From Symbiodinium natans (Eukaryota; Sar; Dinophyceae; Suessiales; Symbiodiniaceae), in contig CAJNDS010001247.1 in NCBI GenBank assembly GCA_905221605.1, forward strand, positions 124,001 through 188,000: 64,000 nt of DNA, in the 5' to 3' direction. Position numbers and translations under genes: made by a program. The notes beneath the pieces are model-generated. The model saw only the letters and a program-made list of their open reading frames with translations, had not been told where the DNA came from and did no database searches. How positions within the stretch are numbered: position 1 is the first letter of the stretch; each line of letters opens with the position of its first letter. Positions 9,001-18,235 of this stretch are shown here, piece after piece.

Positions 9001-11953
9001 GCAGCGTGGGATTCGGGTCTAGGGTCTAAGGTTTGGGGTTTAGGGTTTAGGGCTAGGGTTTAGGGTTTAGGGTTTAGGGTTTAGGGTTTCGGGTTTAGGG
9101 TTTCGGGTTTCGGGTTTAAGTTTAGGGTTCAGGGTGACTAGCAATTGGGACTTAGGGTAGTAGGCCTTGGAAATTCTTTCTGGTTTAGAGTAGTAGGGCT
9201 TGGTGTTCAACCAGGGTGGGACTCATTTAGCGGTTGAAGAGCGCTTGCTCTAAAACGTTCCGACAGCCCATGAACGCGGGTTGAGCCATGGCTTCTGAGG
9301 GCTTGGGCAGCCCTGAAACCTGAAACCTCAACGTCCTCCCTTCTAAGAGAAGTTACATGGGAAACCCTAAACCCTAAACCCTAAACCCTAAACCCTTAAT
9401 ATGGTCCCTTACCTCCTTCCGTATGGGCCATTGACTTGTATGGGGTATATACTGAGACCTTTAACTCCCCAAGCCCTCGCAGCCTCGAGCCTAAACCCTG
9501 TAAACCCTGTACCCTGTACCCGAAACCCTAAACCCTAAACCCTCAACCCTAGACCCTAGACCCTAAACCCTAAACCCTAGCCCTAAACCCTAAACCCCAA
9601 ACTCGATAAACCCTACAAAGCGTGAACCCTAAATGCTTGCCCGGCCTGGTCTGGTCTGTACTTGCGAGGCGATCAAGTCGGTATGTCCTCGGCCGCACTG
9701 GGGCACTTTGGGCCAAGGGCTGTAGGATTTCTTGAAGGTTTAGGGTTACGGTTTAGGGTTTAGGGTTTAGGGTTTAGGGTTTAGGGTTTAGGGTTTAGGG
9801 TTTAGGGTTTAGGGTTTAGGGTTTAGGGTTTAGGGTTTAGGGTTTGGGGTTTAGGGTTTAGGGTTTAGGGTTTAGAGCTTTAAGATTTCTAGGGTCTGGG
9901 GCTTGGTACATCGTTGACTTGAATGCTGCAGCCACCACAGCCTCAAAGAAAATGCATGATGAGCAGGCAAAAGCGCCTTTCTCAAAACCCTCAAAACCCC
10001 AATTAAACTTGCTATACAAACCCCCAAAAGCCTAAACGTCCTAACCTTGAAAACCCTAAACTTCCTAAACCCACAAAACCCTAAACGTCGTAAACCCTCA
10101 AAACCCTCGAAACCCTCAAAACCCTAAACCTCCTGAACCCTGAACAGCCCTAAACGTCCTAAACCCTCAAAACCCTCAAAACCCTCAAAACCCCAAACTT
10201 CCTAAACCCTCCAAACCCTGAACGTCCAAACCCTCAAAGCCCTCAAAACCCTACGGGCCCTTTCTATGCTGAAACCCTAAACCCTAAACCCTAAACCCTA
10301 AACCCTAAACCCTAAACCCTACGGGCCCTTTCTATGCTGGAGGCCAGGGAGCATGTTCTCCTGGAATGGCACCTGCAGTGCTTAAGATGCTTGGGAATGC
10401 GACTCAGGGTTCAGGGTTCAGGGTTCAGGGTTCAGGGTTTGGGGTTTAGGGTTTAGGGTTTAGGGTTCAGAGTTCAGGGTTCAGGGTTTAGGGTTTAGGG
10501 TTTAGGGTTTAGGGGTTTCGGGTTTAGGGTTTCGGGGTTTAGGGTCTAGGGGGTTGGGAGTAACCGACCACATATCGTGCACGAAGGGCTATGGCCAAGA
10601 GACACCCAAGGATAGTACGCTTTTTTTCCCTGCAGATAGGAGTGCAAAACCCTAAACCCTAAACCCTAAACCCTAAACCCTAAACCCTAAACAATCTTGG
10701 CAGCATGTGGCCCTATCGTCTGGTCTCGTACTTCCTCCCTCATGCTAACTACGGTCCTTAAGAGCTGTGGACTGCTACCAAACCTTAAACCCTAAGCCCT
10801 ACAGGGTGGGGCCCCCTAGTTATAAGTAGAGTTATAAGGGCCCTAAATTGGGTTATAAGGACCCTAAGTTAGGTTATAAGTCCCTTAACTACAGTTAGTA
10901 TAGTAAGGGGGCCCCACCCTGTACCAAACCTTAAACCCTAAGCCCTAGACCCGAAACCCAGCTATCGGGGAAGAACCGCTACCTGGTCTGACGATAATCT
11001 AGTAAACCCTAACCCCTAAACCCTAAACCCGAAACCCCTCCAAAAAGTGCACCACTGTCTTCGGAGATCCCCATGCCTTTGGCTTCTGCGCAGAGCTACT
11101 TTACAGGATCCCCTATATAGTTTCTATGTACCTAAGTAGCCCCTAAATAGCCCCAAACTAACCCCTAAGGTCCCTTATAAGGGTCCCTCCTTTAGTCCCT
11201 TGAAGTAGGGTATCGGGAACCTGGGTGTACACAACTTCCCTTCTTCCCTACTAAGAACCATATAAACCCAAAAAGCCAAGCCCTAAACCCTAAATCCTAA
11301 ATCCTAAACCCTAAACCCTGAACCCTGAACCCTAAACCCTAAACCCTCTACCCTCAACCATAAACCCAGAGAGCCAACTCCCTACAACCCGCAAACCTAA
11401 AAAATGGTCCGGTTCAGAGAATGGCCTGGGGTTCAGGGTTTAGGGTTTAGGGTATAGGGTTTAGGGTTTGGGGTTTAGGGGTTTAGGGGTTTAGGATTTA
11501 GGGGTTAGGGGTTTAGGGGTTTAGGGGTTTAGGGGTTTAGGGGTTTAGGGGTTTAGGGGTTTAGGGTTTAGGGAGCCGTGAGCCGGGTTTTGGGTTTAGG
11601 GCAAGCCAAACCCAAACCCTCAGCCCTAAACCCCTAAACCCTAAACCCTAAACCCTAAACCCTAAACCCCTAAACCCTAAACTGGCCTTGGGAGGCGACG
11701 TTAGCCTTACGCCCAAGGGTGCTGTCTTGTCCGGCTGCGTCCTCAGTCAGTTCTGGGCGAGGGTTTGGCAGTTAGGGTTTAGGGTTTAGGGTTTAGGGTT
11801 TAGGGTTTAGGGTTTAGGGTTTAGGGTTTAGGGTTTAGGGTTTAGGGTTTGGCAATTAGGGTTCACACGAAGCCCGCCACGGAAAAAAAACAGGGGTTTC
11901 TCTGAAGGAAGCCTGCTTTTTCTTGGAAAAGCTTGGGGCGGCTTGGCTGGCAT
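1..11953 (-). CDS. Gene A: SMUBP2/UPF1-like SF1 helicase, multi-exon, 3' end beyond window
   Basis: Probable RNA/DNA helicase of the UPF1/IGHMBP2 group. Proposed exons in transcription order: 11953-11913 (ATG, MPAKPPQAF), 11741-11706, 10629-10581, 9719-9646 (YRLDRLAS), 8983-8935 (RMLEALKVILKN), 7077-7025, 5304-5218, 4642-4589, 3565-3464, 2758-2689, 2003-1935, 1299-1202 and 466-413. Phase carries over the first five joins and over most helicase-core joins; the 8983-8935 to 7077-7025 join is not resolved, so an exon may be missing. YRLDRLAS plus RMLEAL resembles the stretch before the helicase core in IGHMBP2-type proteins. Most donors are GC after AAG, CAG or GAG; acceptors are AG followed by G. 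Motif III onward should lie left of the window; 61-165 has a weak motif III-like frame (VVMDQRKI) broken by a TAG. Nearly every intron carries telomere-type arrays. The family call is strong, exact ends moderate. Confidence 0.72.
413..466 (-). CDS. Gene A exon: helicase motif II (Walker B)
   Basis: Reads VRFPTVIVDECTQAAET. DECTQAAE matches the DExxQAxE form of motif II in UPF1-type helicases, which binds Mg-ATP. Acceptor is CAG before GTG at 466. The donor is GC, either after ACA (end 416) or after GCC (end 413). It joins in phase 0 to the exon at 1299-1202, giving TTLDK-VRFPTVIVDE. Confidence 0.75.
1202..1299 (-). CDS. Gene A exon: segment between motifs Ib and II
   Basis: Reads LKKAEVVCATCIGASGTTLDK, the strand that precedes motif II in UPF1-like helicases (hydrophobic strand, then CTCxGA-like turn). 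The donor is AAG followed by GC at 1202. The longer minus-strand open frame over this island is a different, wrong frame. The family usually has more residues between motif Ib and this segment, so one upstream exon may be missing. Confidence 0.7.
1935..2003 (-). CDS. Gene A exon: motif Ib region
   Basis: Reads GIGKTGVNIVRVGRPEAIREDVK, matching the VVRVGRPxxVRxD segment of UPF1/SMUBP2 helicases. The acceptor is CGCAG before GGC, preceded within about 15 nt by a telomere-type array; the donor is AAG followed by GC. It joins in phase to the previous exon as DNLVK-GIGKTGVN. Confidence 0.78.
2689..2758 (-). CDS. Gene A exon: motif Ia
   Basis: Reads YGLVDLPILVTADSNTAVDNLVK. ILVTADSNTAVDNL is a near-consensus motif Ia of UPF1-like helicases (xxSNxAVDNL), which contacts nucleic acid. 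The donor is AAG followed by GC. The island is bracketed by telomere-type arrays of opposite orientation on its two sides (2598-2672 and about 2779-2853). Confidence 0.8.
3464..3565 (-). CDS. Gene A exon: helicase motif I (Walker A)
   Basis: Reads VLSSTRRLTLIQGPPGTGKT then TTAVQIVAAM. GPPGTGKT is the P-loop that binds ATP, and LIQGPPGTGKTTT is typical of UPF1/SMUBP2/senataxin. Acceptor is GAG before GTT. The donor is uncertain: GA at 3463 gives this end; a GA donor at about 3479 would give better phase into the motif Ia exon. A telomere-type array starts 15-20 nt upstream of the acceptor. Confidence 0.8.
4448..4561 (+). repeat. TTTAGGG array beside the Q-motif exon
   Basis: About sixteen perfect units, ending less than 30 bp from the exon 4589-4642. 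Confidence 0.95.
4589..4642 (-). CDS. Gene A exon: helicase Q-motif region
   Basis: Reads AKHVYAHLLNKSQIEALA (18 codons). LNKSQIEAL matches the LNxSQxxAV element that precedes the P-loop in SF1B helicases. Acceptor GAG before GCC, donor GCC followed by GC; joins on to VLSSTRRLTLIQG of the next exon. It lies between arrays at 4448-4561 and 4697-4756. Confidence 0.7.
5218..5304 (-). CDS. Gene A exon upstream of Q motif
   Basis: 29 codons, phase 0 at both ends, reading LQDLPLESVDFSGSKSKLDG and ending LQQFNQE. Acceptor CTGCAG before GCG; donor GAG followed by GC. It joins in phase to AKHVYAH of the Q-motif exon. The plus strand is also open here (LLVELLEAVQF), but the minus frame fits the gene and has proper splice sites. 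Confidence 0.6.
5324..5467 (+). repeat. Longest pure TTTAGGG array
   Basis: About twenty near-perfect units. It starts some 20 bp from the gene A exon at 5218-5304, on that exon's upstream side. Confidence 0.95.
5720..6140. repeat. Microsatellite cluster: CT, TA, CA and CATA
   Basis: CT from 5727, TA at 5779, CA/TA at 6002-6046, then a long CATA array at 6050-6130. The overlapping frames here (YVCMYVCMY peptides) are repeat translation, not genes. A 33-bp tandem duplication (GCCAAGGATGAAGACA units) follows at 6146-6212. Confidence 0.95.
6375..6471 (-). repeat. CCCTAAA array
   Basis: About fourteen uninterrupted units following a microsatellite-rich stretch. Confidence 0.95.
6854..6962 (-). 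mobile_element. MITE family A copy, 3' end lost to a telomere array
   Basis: It follows the 120-bp family A consensus from CAGGGTGGGGCC, then breaks off at TATAACTAGGGG and continues as CCCTAAA units. Confidence 0.85.
7951..8069 (+). mobile_element. MITE family A copy
   Basis: 119 bp, ends CAGGGTGGGGCCCC / GGGGCCCCACCCTG, flanked by TA on both sides. Confidence 0.9.
8072..8420. other. Unique DNA with no gene seen
   Basis: Between a MITE A copy and degenerate telomere-type repeat. No frame with matching splice sites and no repeat unit recognised; probably gene A intron. Confidence 0.5.
10272..10314 (-). repeat. CCCTAAA array flanked by a direct repeat
   Basis: Both sides carry ACGGGCCCTTTCTATGCTG (10253-10271 and 10321-10339), identical over 19 bp, or 25 bp if the adjoining AACCCT is counted. 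Confidence 0.9.
10802..10921 (+). mobile_element. MITE family A copy with 26-bp flanking repeat
   Basis: 120 bp with perfect terminal inverted repeats. The flanks 10776-10801 and 10922-10947 are identical over 26 bp, far longer than the TA seen at other copies. Confidence 0.9.
11104..11206. mobile_element. Family D repeat
   Basis: CTAAGTAGCCCCTAAATAGC ... GGGTCCCTCCTTTAGTCCCT recurs at 38749-38871, and in reverse orientation, more diverged, at 47021-47130. Intron-located. Confidence 0.65.
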
Positions 11954-12577
11954 GACAACGATCCTTCAAAACAAAGGTTGTAGCCCCGAGTCTCAAAGAC
12001 AGGGTTTAGGGTTTGGGGTTTGGGGTTTGGTTTAGGGCTTAGAGTTTACGGTTTCGGGTTTCGCGTGTCCAGGCACATGGCAGCTGGGGCCACAAACCAC
12101 CCTCACGTTGCACCAGTCACAGGCAGGGCACAAGGAAATGCATCTTCTTGTTTGGGGGGAAGAAAAGTTCCCCTTCGGGTTTAGGGTTTAGGGTTTAGGG
12201 TTTAGGGTTTAGGGCTTCGGGCAGAGCATCTTAAGTTCTTGCATAGTTTTTGGCGGTTTAGAGTGTGCTTTAGACTGACCTATATACGCTTTAACAGATG
12301 GGAGATGAGCTCGACAGATCTTTCTAAGGTACTAGGGTTACCCTTGTGGGGTCTAGGCCACGCAGAGGATCCCCTGAATTCCCTTTCTCACGGTGGTATA
12401 GTATAACCCGTATAACTATCTCAAAAAGGAACTACATCGAGCCCAAGACAATGTAAACCCTAAACCCTAGCCCGAAACCCGAAACCCTAAATACCTAGAC
12501 ACCCTCAACCCTACACCTTTTGAAGCCTAAACCCTAAACCTAAACCCTACACCCAAACCCTAAACCCTAAACCCGGC

Positions 12578-13796
12578 TTTCTGCGGCTGCAGGGACGCCG
12601 AGTTGATGATTTCGACCTCCGCGCCGTCGCGGATGCGCTCGTAGTCCTGTGAACAGAGCCGCGGAGACCCTCCGCACGTATGAACCCTAAACCCTAAACC
12701 CTAAACTCTAAACCCTAAACCCTAAACCCTCAACTCTGAAAAACCCAAACCCTAAACCCCAATAACAGTCTACAAAGCATTTAATTTTTGCCGACACCTG
12801 AGACCGCAGTCTAGACCCTAACAGTCCTGATCCTACAGGTGGAGAACCCAAAACCCCTTACATGACGAGAGCTGTCCTGACAAGACATTCGTGAAAAACC
12901 CAACCCCAAACACCCACCTGCCCCGAGTTGTCGTGCTCAAGCCTTAAACGTAAACTCTAAACCCTAAACCCTAAACCCTAAACCCTAAACCCTAAACCCT
13001 AAACCCTAAACCCTAAACCCTAAACCCTAAACCAATGGCCTGCGGAACTCGCTTCTGCATCTCCGGGTAGGAGATATCAACACCTGCACTCTTTTCCAGC
13101 TCCGGAGGGATCTAGGCCCTGGGGACCACAAGTTGGGTTCAGGGTTCGGGGTTCAGGGTTCAGGGTTTAGGGTTTAGGGTTTAGGGTTTAGGGTTTAGGG
13201 TTCTCCACTATAATTTCAATGTATTCAGATGTATGAACCCTATGCACTTCTGGGGTTCACTTGGTCCGTAAGGCGCTGTATAGTGTCAACGCTCTGGAGA
13301 CCGACCCCCGCAGCCCCGGCAAAACTTGGACAAGCCGCAAGCACCTGAGAACTCGTACATTAAGTTGTGCTTTTCGTGTTGGTGTCTGTTTTTGTTGTTT
13401 TTTTTTCTTTTTTTTTTTTTTTTTTTGGGGGGGGGGGGGGCCTGAAACGCTGAATCCTAACCTCTTCCTGGAATCACCTGAATACTTTTCATGGACCTAG
13501 TATTAATACTGCAAATATGTTCCTCTTGAGGGTATGCAGGCTACTCTGATAAATCCTGCAGCCAGCAACAGCAAATTCCTTAGTTGTCCAGTAACCTGGG
13601 GGAACTAAAGGTTAACCTTTGGGATTACAAGGGTGTTATATTACCCCAAAAAAGGTTAAAGGATACCTACTCTACTACTAGGATTCGAACTAACCCCCTC
13701 CTCAACGCTGAGAGCCCCGCTCATCAGCGCGACGTCTGTTCTTTGGAAACCCATTCCAAAGACTGTCGGCAAGTAGACTTTCTTGCCCTTGTCGTC
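12578..13796 (-). CDS. Gene B fragment: four in-phase exons, function unknown
   Basis: Exons 13796-13716 (DDKGKKVYLPTVFGMGF...), 13344-13261 (VLAACPSFAGAAGVGLQ...), 13111-13040 (IPPELEKSAGVDISYPEM...) and 12646-12578 (DYERIRDGAEVEIINSASL...). All four are whole numbers of codons (27, 28, 24, 23), so phase is 0 throughout. Three donors are GC and one is GT (GACCAA followed by GTGAAC). Acceptors are AG, mostly before G. The introns hold a poly(T)-poly(G) tract at about 13400-13440 and telomere-type arrays; a MITE lies just upstream at 13823-13913. No family recognised. It may be the 5' part of gene A or a separate gene that continues to the right. Confidence 0.62.
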
Positions 13797-13822
13797 CTCA
13801 GCAATCGGACCCAGGGATGATA

Positions 13823-13913
13823 TAGGGGTCGGAATAATTGCCTTATGGTCCCTTTATGCAAGTATGTTTTAATAACCCCAAAACCCGATTCGAATTAATT
13901 CAAAAGGCCCCTA
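13823..13913 (+). mobile_element. MITE family G copy
   Basis: TAGGGGTCGGAATAATT at the left; AATTCAAAAGGCCCCTA at the right. Similar copies at 53475-53574 and, reversed and longer, at about 43086-43258; a partial one near 59325. Confidence 0.7.
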
Positions 13914-14389
13914 TGGTACAGTGTTTAAGGTTCTAGGGGTGCGGGGCCCGGGTTTTCTTCTGGAACCCCGAAACCATAAACTCCGTAAACGCGGAGAAGG
14001 AGAAGAAACATCTCAGCGTCTCTTCCGGAAACAGCCCACAGGCACAGAGAATCTCCGAAACGCTGCCGCGCACGCCTAAGCAGGACGCTGCAACCTGGCT
14101 CCTCAAGAGGAGGAAATAAGCCCTGCAACTTGACTGAACTTCCCAAAGCCCGAATCCTGAGACGCTGAGCTTCCCACTCCCGAACCCCCTAAACCCTAAA
14201 CCCTAAACCCTAAACCCTAAACCCTAAACCCTAAACCCTAAACCCTAAACCCTAAACCCTAACCCCTATAAGACAGTTCGCCCCAAAAACCCTCGGCGCC
14301 GCTAGCCATGCCCTAAGCCCTAAACCCCAAACCCTAAACCCGCAACATGCGTAAAACGTCCAGTAGGAGCAACGTTCCGGCTGGCTTGG

Positions 14390-14452
14390 GCTTTAGGCTT
14401 TAGGCTTTAGGCTTTAGGCTTTAGGCTTTAGGCTTTAGGCTTTAGGCTTTAG
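14390..14452 (+). repeat. Variant array TTTAGGC
   Basis: Nine or so tandem GGCTTTA units that switch abruptly to TTTAGGG at about 14453. Confidence 0.9.
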
Positions 14453-14888
14453 GGTTTAGGGTTTAGGGTTTAGGGTTTAGGGTTTCGGGTTTAGGGTTTG
14501 GGCCTAGGGCACAGGGCTTAGGGTTCAGGGTTTCTTGTTTGCGCTTTATGGGTTTCGGGCCTTATGGTTTAGGGTTTAGGGTTTAGGGTTTAGCGTTTAG
14601 GGTTTAGGGGAGAAAAGAAAAAGAAGAGGTGCAATCGTGCGGTTCAGCTCTTAGTAGCCCAGTAAGCATATTGTATTACGGGATAATAAGGGTATCCGTT
14701 TTTAGGTTGGTGACGTTATCACGGGAACTCAGAACCCCCCCTCCAAAAAAAAACGGGTAAAGGGCACAACTGGACTTCCTAACATCAAATCTAAACTGCT
14801 CTGTTGGCTTGCCGCCCTAAACCCTAAACCCTAAACCCTAAACACTAAACCCTAAACCCTAGTTTTGGCTTGCCGTCCCAGCAGCAGC

Positions 14889-14922
14889 CCTGTTGTAGAG
14901 TGAAAAGCATTGCGAGCTTGAC
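14889..14922 (-). CDS. Isolated exon (VKLAMLFTLQQ)
   Basis: Acceptor GTGCAG before GTC; donor AGG followed by GC. The frame stays open upstream through RPALVQ. Unknown family. It may belong to gene B or to a gene between 14 and 21 kb. Confidence 0.45.
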
Positions 14923-15417
14923 CTGCACGAGAGCTGGGCGTAGGCTTGTAAGGCTTTGGTGTTTGGGGGTTTAGGAGTTTAGGGTTTCGGGTTTAGGGAG
15001 GGTTTAGGGTTAAGGTTTGGGGTTTAGGGTTTAGGGTTTAGGGTTTAGGGTTTAGGGTTTAGGGTGCAGGGTTCGGGTTTAGGGCTTACGGTTTAGGGTT
15101 TTGGGGTTAGGGGTTAGGGGTTTAGGGGTGATTTAGGATTTGGGAGTTGAGGGTTTAGGGTTTCGTTTAGGGTTTAAGGCTTCGGGCTTTGCAGGCTAAC
15201 AGGGTGTGGGTGTGTAGGTTTGGGGCTTATCTTAGCGGGGACTAAACCCTAAACCCTAAACCCTAAAACCCTAAATCCTAAACCCAAACAAAGGTGCAGT
15301 ACCCGTTTTGGTGTTGGTTACGTACTAACGGAACCGTGAACGAAAAAGAGGAAAAGGGCACCACTGGCCCGTCCCTTGACTCAGAAGGAGGCGGAGCAAC
15401 CGTGCGGCCCACATCAC

Positions 15418-15543
15418 CTGCTTCCCGTGCGCGCTGGGCTATATCCAAGACCAGACCAGCCAGGCCGGTTGCGCTCTCGCTTCTGGCTTGGCGCCATGCA
15501 TCCGCCTCTGCACGGCCGGCTTCCCCCGAAGCCTCGTCGAGGT
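15418..15543 (-). CDS. Exon: Ala/Glu/Arg-rich helix
   Basis: Reads LDEASGEAGRAEADAWRQAR then SESATGLAGLVLDIAQRARE. The composition suggests an amphipathic helix or coiled coil. Acceptor GAAG before ACC, donor CAG followed by GT. Three overlapping plus-strand open frames of 94-97 codons cover the same island and look like antisense shadows. Confidence 0.5.
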
Positions 15544-16212
15544 CTTCACGGTTGTTTTTTCCGCCAAGTACACAAAGTCTGTGTTAATTCACCTTGCTTT
15601 ATACAGCGCAGAGAAAGAGATGCAAGCCAATCAGACCATTCTGAGCCCAAGATGGGCCACTAAGGGGGCCCGACTAAGCCGAACCGCCCTCAAGCCGGTT
15701 GAAGGTCGCAAGCGATCCGCTGGGAAAACTCTCGAAACTACGGCTCACAGGGCTGAGTGGTTTAAGGTTTAGGGTATAAGATTTAGGGTTTAGGGTTTAA
15801 GGCATAAGTTTAGGGTTTAGGGTTTAGGGCTTAGGGTAGTCTAGGGTTTAAGGTAGAAGTTTAGGGTTTAGGGTTAGGTTGTGTGGGTTGAGAGTTGCAG
15901 TCTTAGGAGTTGAACAGGTTTAGGGCTTTGGGTTTAGGAGCCCCAGTCCCTATCCCAACACCCGAAACTCACTCAGAAGGGACAAGAGGGGTGCATGGGA
16001 CGGGGGGTGTAAGGGCCGATAATTCCCTAACTAAGGCTTGTTCAGGCCTTGTTTCCTTATGACTTAGGGTTTAGGGTTTAGGCTTTAGGGTTTCCTAAAC
16101 CCTAAACCCTAAACCCTAAACCCTAAACCCTAAACCCTAAACCCTAAGCCCTAAGCCCTAAACCCTAAACCCTAAACCCTAAACCCTAAGCCCTAAGCCC
16201 CCGGATCCAGGC

Positions 16213-16256
16213 CCACGGCTGTCCCCAGTCCATCTTGATGTCGAGCTCCGTGTGGC
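16213..16256 (-). CDS. Exon (HTELDIKMDWGQPW)
   Basis: Fourteen codons after two leftover bases. The acceptor CTTGCAG before GC is good and the donor is TGG followed by GC. Unknown family. It is flanked by a C-rich array on the left and a G-rich array on the right. Confidence 0.45.
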
Positions 16257-17139
16257 CTGCAAGGCATGCATGCCACAGCACCACCAATGACCATGAAAAC
16301 CCTGAGTCTTTTAAAGCCTTTAACCCTGAACCTTAGGGTTTAGGGTTTAGGGTTTAGGGTTTAGGGTTTAGGGTTTAGGGTTTAGGGTTTAGGGTTCAGG
16401 GTGTAGGGTCTAGGGTCTAGGGTCTATAGCGTTTAGGGAAACCCGAAACCCCAAGAATTCAAAAAGCTGAGGGTCTTGGTATCAACCCGGAACCTCCACA
16501 AGCCCCAACCCCTGCAGCGCAGAAGCTGTTGAGAGAAGACGTTCCCAAAGGGGCCCATCGTTTTCAGAACCCCTAAACCCTAACCTCTACATCCTAAACC
16601 AGCAACCCGCTGGGGCTCTGGGCTTATTTTAGTAGCCGCACGCCGTGCGACCTGTGGCACGTGCCTATGAGTTGCAGGTCTAGCATTCTCTTTGCTACGA
16701 GCAGAGTTTGTCTCACACCAGGCTGCAACAACAAAGTTTAGTATCCATGTGCCTATATGGTATATAGTTGGGCCCTAAAGCTACTAATATACTATATGCT
16801 CCTGGATCCTAAAGTCTTAGAGTTTGTTTGTTTTAAATATCATGACTATGCTGTATTTTCCAATGGGCAGAAGCACGGTGCCTCAATGCCCGAAGAGCCT
16901 AAAGCCCAACCGGGGGGCGGGGGGGGGGGGGTCCAAAATCGAAGACAGCAACTAGGTACCCCTCCCACAAAAATCCATGACATTTGGCAAGAGGTCCTCC
17001 TAAGAAACACTAGCTTGCCCCCCCCCCCCCCCCCCAAACAGCCCGAATGCTCTAGTCCTGATGCAATTTGCCATTTAGCCCAACCAACTGCAATGGTTGA
17101 CAGCCCAAGCCGGGGGGGTGGATGTTCCTTTTGGGGTAC

Positions 17140-17265
17140 CTCATTGACCGTTCTTTCTTGAACAAGAAACCCACTTCGGACACGAGCGCCAGAAGCGAAG
17201 AAGTGTTGGAAAATTGCCCCAAATGTTGGGCGCCGAGCTTGATGCAGGGATCCAGGCCCCCGCAC
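17140..17265 (-). CDS. Exon, 42 codons (VRGPGSLHQARRPTF...)
   Basis: Acceptor CCCCAG before GTG, donor GAG followed by GTACC, exactly 42 codons, phase 0-0. It includes FGAIFQHFFASGARVRSGFL. Unknown family. Downstream in the intron are poly(G) and poly(C) tracts at about 16.92 and 17.02 kb. Confidence 0.55.
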
Positions 17266-17316
17266 CTGGGGTTTAGGGTTTAGGGTTTAGGGTTTAGGGG
17301 TTAGGGTTTAGGGTCC

Positions 17317-17466
17317 CACTGCTGAGGTTTCTTGCTCCATAGCCCGCTTCAAAGGCTCCCACGTAATCAGCAGGTCTGACATGCATCATGCCACTACCTG
17401 GTCGCCGCGACCCTGTGCCGCATTGACGATGTCGTCGTCACTCAGAGGAGGGAGGCCGCCAAAACC
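17317..17466 (-). CDS. Coding island interrupted by an in-frame TGA
   Basis: One minus frame reads LSDDDIVNAAQGRGDQVVA, then TGA, then CMSDLLITWEPLKRAMEQET. Both halves look coding and share a frame. Explanations: a nonsense change (a CGA to TGA transition would do), a recoded stop, or a splice at CAG followed by GTAGTGG with the second half in another exon. The MITE copy at 17471 abuts the island. Confidence 0.4.
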
Positions 17467-17470
17467 CCTA

Positions 17471-17590
17471 CAGGGTGGGGCCCCCTAGTTATAAGTAGAG
17501 TTATAAGGGCCCTAAATTGGGTTATAAGGAGCCTAAGTTCGGTTATAAGTCCCTTAACTACAGTTAGTATAGTAAGGGGGCCCCACCCTG
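17471..17590 (+). mobile_element. MITE family A copy
   Basis: 120 bp, TA-flanked, lying a few bases from the coding island at 17317-17466. Confidence 0.9.
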
Positions 17591-17808
17591 TAAGAAGAAA
17601 CTTCGGAACCGTTTTCAGTACCTAGTTTTGGAAGGAGCTCAGGAAGCACTTCCAAGCGAACTACACTTGGAGGGGTGTCTAGGTATGCAACCCCAAAACA
17701 ATCTCAACTTTGCTTTAAGGGTCCTGACCCTCATTTCACGAAACCTTAATTTATCCCTAACCCCTTGCAAGAACCCCAAACCTCTTAACCCTCAACTGCT
17801 ATTGAAAG

Positions 17809-18235
17809 GGGGGGGGGGGGGGGGGGGGGGAGGAGGGCGCAAAAACGCAAAGAACCCGAACAACGCGAAAAACGCAACAAACAACAAACAACAAACAAGC
17901 TAAAAACACGATAAGCGCGAAAAGCGCGAAAAACGCGACAAGCGCGAAAAACGCGAGAAGCGCGAAACATGCGAAACAAAAAACACGAACCTACATGCGT
18001 GTCACTTTTGGTTTTCTGCCTTTTTGTCTAGTTGTTTGTTGTTGTTAGTTTTTTTTTAGCGTGTTCTCGTTGGTGTGTTGGTTTTCGTTTTTGTTTGTGT
18101 TTTTATTTGTCTTTTTGTGTTTTCTTATGTTTCGACTTTTTGGGTTTTCTTGTTTCTTGCATTTTTCGACTTGTTGCCCGTCTCGACGCAGACTCCGGCA
18201 CGGTACGACGCGCGAAATGTTTCCTTAGGGCTTAG
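17809..18235. repeat. Poly(G), A-rich CGCG repeat, then T-rich tract
   Basis: Poly(G) at 17809-17831, then GCGAAAAAC-type short repeats to about 17990, then a strongly T/G-rich stretch to about 18180. The ORFs across it are low complexity. No gene seen. Confidence 0.75.

Noticed and set aside
13660-13740. tRNA-like T-arm (GTTCGAATCC, minus strand)
   Set aside because: No acceptor, D or anticodon stem fits around it; the same bases are better explained as coding exon plus repeat.
14390-14452. CRISPR-like regular spacing
   Set aside because: Units are 7 bp and contiguous with no spacers; it is a tandem array.
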